From contig CAYVKM010000075.1 in NCBI GenBank assembly GCA_964452045.1, forward strand, positions 1-18,627: a stretch of DNA of 18,627 bases, read 5' to 3'. The stretch is from CAYVKM01 sp964452045. Lineage in GTDB: Bacteria > Calditrichota > Calditrichia > RBG-13-44-9. Each line of letters starts with the position of its first letter. The stretch's first letter is position 1. A model generated the notes under the pieces. That model saw only the letters and a program-made list of their open reading frames with translations, was not told the DNA's origin and made no database searches. The position numbers were made by a program, and so were the translations under genes. Of the stretch, positions 14,175-18,627 are shown in pieces.

Positions 14175-15476
14175 ATGAACTGGAAAAATGAATATAAACC
14201 TTTTTTGTGGATTTTAGGATTTTTTCTTTTTGCTTATTATTTACCGCTTGGGAGCGAGCGGTTTAACAATGCATTATTGGAAGGTCTTCAGCTGGCCCGC
14301 TGGTACGCCAGGGAACATGTTTTGCTCTGTCTGGTCCCGGCCTTTTTCATCGCCGGTACCATAGCTGTTTTTGTCAGCCAGGCGGCGGTAATCAAATATT
14401 TTGGTGCCTCTGCCAGGAAATGGCTTTCCTACCTGGTGGCATCGGTCTCTGGTTCCGTTTTAGCGGTATGTTCCTGCACGGTGCTGCCGCTGTTTGCCGG
14501 TATCCATAAACGGGGTGCCGGATTAGGTCCGGCTATTGCATTTCTCTATTCCGGCCCGGCCATTAATATTCTGGCGATTATCCTGACTGCCCGAATTCTG
14601 GGAATGGAACTGGGAATTGCCCGGGTGGTGGGTGCGGTTTCTTTCAGTGTGATTATTGGTTTGATTATGCATTTTATCTACCGGCGCGAAGAGCGGGAAA
14701 AGGCGGAAAGCGAATTAACCATTCCCGGTGAAGATGGTGCCAGACCGCTCTGGCAGACCGCCTTTCATTTTTTCATTCTGGTTGGCATTCTGATTTTTGC
14801 CACCTGGGGCAAACCGGAAAGTACTACGGGGGTTTGGTATTCGATCTATTCCGTCAAATGGTGGCTGGTAACCGTCTTCGGGGTTCTGCTAGGAATTTCC
14901 CTGGTAAAAATTCTGCATATAAAAGCAATTTGGGTTATAATGTCTGCCATTCCGGTAGTGATTATTTTCTTCCTGTTTCCTCATAATCCATTAATTCCTT
15001 TTATCACGGCAATTGTTGCGTTGAGCATATTGCTTTCTCTCTCTCCCGATGAGCCAAGTGAGTGGATGAATTCCACCTGGGGATTTACCAAACAGATTTT
15101 ACCATTGCTGGGAGCCGGTGTACTGGTGGCGGGATTTCTGCTCGGTTCCCCGACAGGTGGTCAGGGAATAATACCAAATGAATGGATCTCGACACTGGTA
15201 GGTGGTAACTCTGTATTCTCCAATTTGTTTGCTTCAGTGGTGGGGGCATTTATGTATTTTGCCACACTGACCGAGGTCCCCATTTTGCAGGGTTTGCTTG
15301 CCAGTGGTATGGGGAAGGGACCAGCCCTGGCGCTTCTGCTGGCTGGACCGGCCCTGAGTCTTCCTAATATGCTGGTTATCCGCAGCGTGATCGGCACCCA
15401 GAAAACAGTGGTATTTGTTTCCCTGGTAATCGTCATGGCCACCATAACCGGCCTGCTCTACGGATTCTTTTTTTAG
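14175..15476 (+). CDS. DUF318 / ArsP-like permease
   Basis: 433 residues from the ATG of MNWKNEYKPF, with AAAGGA about 11 bases upstream. A start at 14109 would overlap arsR and has no family-like content. The two-halved permease fold is clear: the first half has an AVCSCTVLPLFAGIHKRGAGLGPAIAFLYSGPAINILAI segment with Cys99 and Cys101, and the second half has TLTEVPILQGLLASGMGKGPALALLLAGPALSLPNMLVIRS. About ten membrane spans are visible. Related proteins include ArsP, which exports trivalent organoarsenicals, but many DUF318 members have unknown cargo. Sitting right after arsR it is almost certainly arsenic-regulated. It often pairs with a small CxxC thioredoxin, as found here at 16536-16781. 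Confidence 0.9.
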   Translation: MNWKNEYKPFLWILGFFLFAYYLPLGSERFNNALLEGLQLARWYAREHVLLCLVPAFFIAGTIAVFVSQAAVIKYFGASARKWLSYLVASVSGSVLAVCSCTVLPLFAGIHKRGAGLGPAIAFLYSGPAINILAIILTARILGMELGIARVVGAVSFSVIIGLIMHFIYRREEREKAESELTIPGEDGARPLWQTAFHFFILVGILIFATWGKPESTTGVWYSIYSVKWWLVTVFGVLLGISLVKILHIKAIWVIMSAIPVVIIFFLFPHNPLIPFITAIVALSILLSLSPDEPSEWMNSTWGFTKQILPLLGAGVLVAGFLLGSPTGGQGIIPNEWISTLVGGNSVFSNLFASVVGAFMYFATLTEVPILQGLLASGMGKGPALALLLAGPALSLPNMLVIRSVIGTQKTVVFVSLVIVMATITGLLYGFFF

Positions 15477-15480
15477 AATC

Positions 15481-15992
15481 TGACACGGAGTTGCACGGAG
15501 GATTCACAGAGAAATGCGAAGCATTTATTTGTTTTTACTGTAAAAATTTTAGTAAGAGAAATAACGTAATGAAACATGAAGGATTAACCAAAGCAATAAT
15601 CGGGGCAGCAATAGAGGTGCATAAGCACCTGGGGCCGGGTATGCTTGAATCTGCCTATGAAGAGTGTTTGGCATATGAGCTAAATAAGCAAGGACTAAAG
15701 GTTGAGAGGCAGAAGCCAGTCCCTATCCATTATAAAGAGATTTTATTGGATTACGGATACATGATTGATTTATTGGTTGAAAATAAAGTAATTGTTGAGT
15801 TGAAATCTGTTGATTCGCTTTCTTCCGTTCATGAAGCCCAAATTCTAACCTATATGAAATTTGCACAAAAAGAAGTGGGTCTATTAACTAATTTCAATGT
15901 CGCTGTTTTAAAAAATGGCATCAAAAGGTATGTATTGTAATTTTTTTAAAGTTTTTATTAATACTAAATGTTTACTCCGTGTCTCTCCGTGA
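15481..15992 (+). mobile_element. MITE-like element 1 with phased CACGGAG arms, carrying a GxxExxY gene
   Basis: The left arm (15481-15512) holds CACGGAG, CACGGAG and CACAGAG starting 10 and 11 bp apart. The right arm (15974-15992) is their complement, CTCCGTG-type, at the same 10-bp step. The arms face inward around one gene (15569-15940), and the element starts four bases after the permease stop and ends 24 bp before arsC. A small hairpin AAATGC-GAA-GCATTT lies at 15512-15526. No transposase is present, so it would need help to move. The same arm sequences bound two shorter elements downstream. Boundaries are judged by eye; no target-site duplication was identified. Confidence 0.68.
15569..15940 (+). 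CDS. GxxExxY protein (PD-(D/E)XK nuclease-like)
   Basis: 123 residues from the ATG of MKHEGLTKAI. Open frame exists back to 15491, but that stretch is repeat-arm sequence. The name motif is GMLESAY, Gly24-Glu27-Tyr30, in the segment VHKHLGPGMLESAYEECLAYEL. A PD-(D/E)XK-like core follows: Asp67 in YGYMIDLLV, Glu77-x-Lys79 in VIVELKS, and Gln91 in HEAQILTYMKF. The metal-binding set therefore looks intact, unlike a dead remnant. No function is established for the family, and nuclease activity is inference. It is inserted between two ars genes and bounded on both sides by the phased arms, so it is likely cargo or a helper of the repeat rather than an ars gene. It is slightly more AT-rich than its neighbours. 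Confidence 0.9.
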   Translation: MKHEGLTKAIIGAAIEVHKHLGPGMLESAYEECLAYELNKQGLKVERQKPVPIHYKEILLDYGYMIDLLVENKVIVELKSVDSLSSVHEAQILTYMKFAQKEVGLLTNFNVAVLKNGIKRYVL

Positions 15993-16016
15993 AAATGTAT
16001 TAAAGGATGGATCAAA

Positions 16017-16445
16017 ATGGCCAAAACCATACTGATTTTATGTACCGGGAATTCCTGCCGCAGTCAGATGGCAGAGGGTTTCCTGAAATCATTTGACCCG
16101 GAACTGCAGGTCTACTCCGCCGGAACAAATCCTTCGAACCGGGTTCATCCCATGGCAGTAAAGGTGATGCAGGAAGTGGGTATCGATATTTCCCGGGGTT
16201 ATCCCAAAGATGTTGACCAATTTCTGGACCGGTCATTTGATTATGTGATTACGGTTTGTGATAACGCCAGGGAAACCTGCCCGGTTTTTCTGGGTGATGT
16301 GAAGGAACAATTGCATATGGGTTTCGAAGATCCGGCGGAAGCAACTGGCACGGAGGCGCAGGTTTTAGAAATATTCCGCAAGGTGCGGGATGAGATAAAG
16401 CGAGATTTTTATAAATTTTATCAGCAAAAAATCAGACAGGATTGA
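16017..16445 (+). CDS. arsC: Arsenate reductase ArsC, thioredoxin-coupled (LMW-PTP fold)
   Basis: 142 residues. Reduces As(V) to As(III), forming an arseno-cysteine then a disulfide cascade repaired by thioredoxin. The phosphate-binding loop is CTGNSCR (Cys9-Arg15, CX5R), with Gln17-Met18 following. The relay cysteines are Cys81 and Cys88 in VCDNARETCPV, and the general acid is Asp105 in GFEDPA. AAAGGA nine bases before the ATG sets the start. Its last residues, KIRQD and the stop, are encoded by the left arm of a GACAGGAT repeat inserted at the 3' end, so the tail is not ancestral. It follows the GxxExxY element and precedes the CxxC thioredoxin by 90 bp. Expected to work in the cytoplasm with Acr3 removing the product. 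Confidence 0.95.
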   Translation: MAKTILILCTGNSCRSQMAEGFLKSFDPELQVYSAGTNPSNRVHPMAVKVMQEVGIDISRGYPKDVDQFLDRSFDYVITVCDNARETCPVFLGDVKEQLHMGFEDPAEATGTEAQVLEIFRKVRDEIKRDFYKFYQQKIRQD

Positions 16446-16509
16446 CAGGATAAAAAAAATAATTAGTAGTACCTTTTAAAATTTTATCCAATATCCTGTT
16501 CATCCTGTC
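16435..16509. mobile_element. GACAGGAT inverted-repeat element between arsC and the thioredoxin gene
   Basis: A 17-base left arm (16435-16451) with two GACAGGAT units, 9 bp apart, pairs with a 17-base right arm at 16493-16509 (ATCCTGTT, CATCCTGTC), matching at 15 of 17 positions. The AT-rich loop is 41 bp. This is a MITE- or REP-like palindrome unrelated to the CACGGAG family. It ends the arsC frame and leaves 26 bp before the next gene, so it could also act as an attenuator or mRNA-processing site. Confidence 0.7.
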
Positions 16510-16535
16510 AAAAAATAAATTTAGGAGAATGAAAA

Positions 16536-16781
16536 ATGGTAAACATCAAAGTTGTCGGATCCGGTTGTGCCAACTGTCAGAAACTGGAGCAGCTATGTAA
16601 AGAAGCTGTGGCGGAAAGCGGGATTGAGGCTACGGTGGAAAAAGTGACCGATTTCAAAAATTTTGCCGATCTGGGAATCTTTATGACCCCTGGTTTGATC
16701 ATCAATGATCGGGTAAAAAGCAGCGGAAAAATTCCGACCAAATCCACCTTGTTGCAGTGGATGGTAGAAGCGGTAAAGTAG
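16536..16781 (+). CDS. Small thioredoxin-like protein with CANC active site
   Basis: 81 residues, a glutaredoxin/thioredoxin-fold mini-protein of the MTH895/TM0996 type. The active site is Cys11-Ala-Asn-Cys14 directly after the first strand (MVNIKVVGSG), with a helix following (QKLEQLCKEAVAESG). A cis-proline-like MTPG precedes the last strands (LIINDRVKSSGKIPTKSTLLQWMVEAV). AGGAG eight bases before the ATG supports the start. In this operon it is a candidate electron donor for ArsC or a redox partner of the DUF318 permease, a pairing often seen; neither role can be shown from sequence. It is bounded by repeat elements on both sides, so it behaves like an independent module in the transcript. 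Confidence 0.9.
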   Translation: MVNIKVVGSGCANCQKLEQLCKEAVAESGIEATVEKVTDFKNFADLGIFMTPGLIINDRVKSSGKIPTKSTLLQWMVEAVK

Positions 16782-16823
16782 GTTTTGAATGTTTCGATGA
16801 CACAGAGTGACACGAAGGATTCA

Positions 16824-17033
16824 CGGAGAACTGCAGAGAAGTAATCTAAAGATAAAAACCTATAAGCCATTCCGTGTANNNNNNNNNNNNNNNNNNNNNN
16901 NNNNNNNNNNNNNNNNNNNNNNNNNNNNNNNNNNNNNNNNNNNNNNNNNNNNNNNNNNNNNNNNNNNNNNNNNNNNNNCGGAGAACTGCAGAGAAGTAAT
17001 CTAAAGATAAAAACCTATAAGCCATTCCGTGTA
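16824..17033 (+). repeat. Identical 55-bp ends flanking the second gap
   Basis: The segment at 16824-16878 is identical to 16979-17033, directly abutting the gap on each side. Fifty-five is a common assembly k-mer length, so this is probably two contig ends that overlap rather than a biological duplication, though a tandem repeat cannot be excluded. Confidence 0.85.
16879..16978. other. Assembly gap (100 N)
   Basis: Exactly 100 N, a placeholder of unknown true size. The identical 55-bp flanks suggest that the real distance is zero or negative, in which case nothing is missing here. Confidence 0.97.
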
Positions 17034-17092
17034 ACTCCGTGACCACTCTGTGTTTCTCCGTGACACAATTTCAAAATATCACTCTGGGGAAA

Positions 17093-18139
17093 ATGATGGA
17101 AAAAGTTGCAGGTCGATTATCTTTTCTGGATCGTTTTTTGACGCTATGGATTTTTCTGGCCATGTTTGCCGGGGTCTTATCCGGTTATTTCTTTCCCGGA
17201 ATTGTTGACTTCTGGAATCATTTTCAGGTGGGTACAACCAACATCCCCATTGCTATTGGTCTGATTTTAATGATGTATCCGCCTCTGGCGAAAGTAAAAT
17301 ATGAAGAGTTGGGCGAGGTCTTCCGCAACTGGAAAATCCTGATTCTGTCGCTGGTACAGAACTGGATCGTCGGGCCGATTATCATGTTTTTTCTGGCAAT
17401 TATATTTTTACGTGGTTATCCGGCCTACATGTACGGATTAATCATGATCGGTCTGGCCCGCTGTATTGCCATGGTCATTGTCTGGAATGAACTCGCCAAG
17501 GGCGATACCGAATATGCCGCCGGACTGGTGGCTTTTAACTCAATCTTTCAGGTATTTTTCTATTCCATCTATGCCTATATCTTCATTACCGTTTTACCCC
17601 CGGTTTTTGGGATTAGCGGTACTCTGGTTCAGGTCACCATCGGACAGATTGCCGAGAGCGTGTTTATCTATCTGGGGATTCCATTTATCGCCGGCATCTT
17701 CACACGCTTTACCCTCATTAAACTGAAAGACAAAGAGTGGTATCACAAAAAGTTTATCCCTAGGATCAGTCCTATTACGCTAATTGCCTTACTGTTTACC
17801 ATTGTAGTTATGTTTTCTCTGAAAGGTGAGTTTATCGTTCAATTGCCGCTGGATGTGATCCGGATTGCCATTCCCCTGCTTATTTATTTTGTGCTGATGT
17901 TTCTGGTATCGTTTTATATGGGTAAAAAAGTGGGGGCGGATTATTCCAAATCGGCTACCCTTTCCTTCACCGCCGCCAGCAATAATTTTGAGCTGGCCAT
18001 TGCCGTGGCTGTTGCGGTATTCGGGATAAATTCCGGTGAGGCATTTGCCGCCGTCATCGGTCCCTTGGTGGAAGTACCGGCCCTGATCAGTCTGGTGAAT
18101 GTGGCGCTGTGGTTCAAGCAAAGATTTTTTGAAAGTTAG
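17093..18139 (+). CDS. acr3: Arsenite efflux permease Acr3
   Basis: 348 residues from MMEKVAGRLSFLDR, with GGGG just upstream. The frame is open back to 17039, but those 18 codons are repeat-arm sequence and I treat them as untranslated. ACR3 exports As(III), sometimes Sb(III), using the proton gradient. About ten membrane spans are visible. The key motif GLARCIAMVIVWN contains the conserved fourth-helix cysteine, Cys124 in this numbering, and the ninth-helix acidic residue is in GPLVEVPALISLV. The early WNHFQVGTTNIPIAIGLILMMYPPLAKVKYEEL block is also typical. It is the last ars gene, completing a reduction-and-export pathway with ArsC. A third phased-repeat element follows 64 bp after its stop. 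Confidence 0.95.
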   Translation: MMEKVAGRLSFLDRFLTLWIFLAMFAGVLSGYFFPGIVDFWNHFQVGTTNIPIAIGLILMMYPPLAKVKYEELGEVFRNWKILILSLVQNWIVGPIIMFFLAIIFLRGYPAYMYGLIMIGLARCIAMVIVWNELAKGDTEYAAGLVAFNSIFQVFFYSIYAYIFITVLPPVFGISGTLVQVTIGQIAESVFIYLGIPFIAGIFTRFTLIKLKDKEWYHKKFIPRISPITLIALLFTIVVMFSLKGEFIVQLPLDVIRIAIPLLIYFVLMFLVSFYMGKKVGADYSKSATLSFTAASNNFELAIAVAVAVFGINSGEAFAAVIGPLVEVPALISLVNVALWFKQRFFES

Positions 18140-18203
18140 AATATTTTTAAGCATGGAAAATCTGATAAAAAATAGTGGCGCCAAAAATTTTAAACACTTA
18201 CTT

Positions 18204-18312
18204 ACACAGAGGGACAGGGAGTGGACACACAGAACCACAGAGTGGCAATCCTAATAAAAATTTATAAAGTAATCTGTGTAGCTCTGTGAATACTCTGTGC
18301 TCTCCGTGTCAC
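18204..18312. mobile_element. MITE-like element 3 with phased CACAGAG arms, empty
   Basis: The left arm from 18204 has CACAGAG, CAGGGAG, CACACAG and CACAGAG starting 10, 11 and 10 bp apart. The right arm, as complement from 18312, has CACGGAG, CACAGAG, CACAGAG and CACAGA at 9, 11 and 10 bp. The AT-rich middle (about 30 bp) resembles that of element 2. With these arms it could fold into a long hairpin and may act as a bidirectional terminator between acr3 and the convergent methyltransferase gene. It occupies most of the 18140-18373 spacer, where I see nothing else. Confidence 0.68.
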
Positions 18313-18373
18313 AATATAATAATCAGATAATCTTTTGCAGAAAGGATAATCATACAAAATACTCCTGCCTTTA

Positions 18374-18627
18374 TCATTCATTACCAATCTTTTTGTAGGA
18401 ACTCCAGACCAGGCTGGGAAAGGTGTTCTGGCTGATAAAGTAGGATTGAATATTTTCAAATCCGGCTTTTTGGAGGTATTCTCCGATACGAACCGGCCGG
18501 CAGTTGGTCAGCAGACCGGGAAAGTTTGCCGCCAGCCAGGTCCAGAAGCGATGATACCAGCGATTGCCAAAAGCCATGGTGGAAATCAGCAGGTGACTGC
18601 CAGGTTTCAATACCCGGTTGAATTCGT
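18374..18627 (-). CDS. Class I SAM-dependent methyltransferase, C-terminal fragment
   Basis: 84 codons are visible before the frame runs off the right edge, with no start codon inside the window. It opens EFNRVLKPGSHLLISTM, the post-motif-II segment (xxxxRVLKPGGxLxxS) of Methyltransf_11/UbiE-like enzymes. Then comes a region rich in tryptophan and tyrosine (NRWYHRFWTWLAANFPGLLTN) and a terminal GEYLQKAGFENIQSYFISQNTF, matching the usual final strand with a bound AGF. The SAM-binding loop is outside the window. The substrate is unknown. The gene is convergent with acr3 and separated from it by phased-repeat element 3, so it is probably not part of the ars response. Confidence 0.82.
   Translation of the reverse strand, partial: EFNRVLKPGSHLLISTMAFGNRWYHRFWTWLAANFPGLLTNCRPVRIGEYLQKAGFENIQSYFISQNTFPSLVWSSYKKIGNE

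Larger units (their letters stand above)
16799..17066. mobile_element. MITE-like element 2 with phased CACGGAG arms, empty, interrupted by gap
   Basis: The left arm from 16799 has CACAGAG, CACGAAG, CACGGAG and GCAGAG starting 10, 11 and 11 bp apart. The right arm, read as complement from 17066, has CACGGAG, CACAGAG, CACGGAG and CACGGA at 10, 11 and 10 bp. No gene lies between. The scaffold gap in the middle is flanked by an identical 55-bp segment. If the two copies are one, the element is 113 bp, close to the 109 bp of element 3, and the internal sequence also resembles that element. It fills the 311-bp stretch between the thioredoxin and acr3 genes (16782-17092), which holds nothing else that I see. 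Confidence 0.65.

Noticed and set aside
16807..17046. Short open frames spanning the second N gap in both strands
   Set aside because: They consist of repeat-arm sequence plus unknown bases and have no coding character.
17039..17092. N-terminal extension of Acr3 from 17039
   Set aside because: The 18 codons are repeat-arm sequence, and the family alignment begins at the internal MMEKVAGRLSF.
15481..18312. CRISPR array suggested by the regularly spaced repeats
   Set aside because: Units are 7 bp with 3-4 bp spacers and are arranged as inverted arms, not direct repeats with unique 30-bp spacers; no cas genes are present.

Overview
The window looks like a fragment of a metagenome-assembled or draft genome from the FCB side of the bacterial tree (Calditrichota, Marinimicrobia, Ignavibacteriota or a similar lineage). 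The strongest hint is the secreted protein at 7567-8910, whose C-terminus carries the NYPNPFNP...YDVTGRQV-type FlgD/T9SS-like sorting domain common in those phyla. The SKKD form of the Obg G4 motif also fits. Two runs of exactly 100 N (1748-1847 and 16879-16978) are scaffold gaps. No rRNA, tRNA or CRISPR was seen.

Layout. (1) 1-6895, minus strand, is a housekeeping block. Read 5' to 3' it is obgE, dprA, a VTT/DedA-like membrane protein, an SDR, an RsmF-like RNA m5C methyltransferase, purF and the first 15 codons of folB. Obg/DprA and PurF/FolB overlap by 8 bp each. A cluster of small ATGTC-hairpin repeats and an N gap interrupt the 3' end of the methyltransferase. (2) 7107-11060, plus strand, holds a DUF1232 protein, the secreted beta-propeller-like protein, two strong palindromes, an MBL/beta-CASP ribonuclease and a YbaN-like membrane protein. 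(3) 11114-12436, minus strand, is a translationally coupled ECF sigma factor, ZAS-type anti-sigma factor and YbjQ-family protein. A ComEA-like HhH protein follows at 12567-13007. (4) 13194-18139 is an arsenic-resistance region: a divergent DUF302 gene, then arsR, a DUF318/ArsP-like permease, arsC, a CxxC small thioredoxin and acr3. (5) The window ends in a minus-strand class I methyltransferase truncated at its N-terminus.

The ars genes form a complete pathway. ArsR would sense the metalloid through its CVC motif. ArsC, with the CX5R and CX6C cysteines of thioredoxin-coupled enzymes, would reduce arsenate. The small thioredoxin-like protein is a candidate redox partner of ArsC or the permease. 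Acr3 would export arsenite, and the DUF318 permease may export organoarsenicals or another species.

The most interesting signal is in the gaps of this operon. Every junction downstream of the permease holds an inverted-repeat element. Three (15481-15992, 16799-17066, 18204-18312) have arms built from CACGGAG/CACAGAG heptamers spaced 10-11 bp apart, one helical turn. One of the three carries a GxxExxY (PD-(D/E)XK-like) gene with intact catalytic-type residues, and the other two are empty. A fourth element (16435-16509) belongs to a different GACAGGAT family and supplies the last codons and stop of arsC. This looks like a MITE-like system in which the GxxExxY gene is cargo or the mobilising partner, colonising intergenic spaces without breaking genes.
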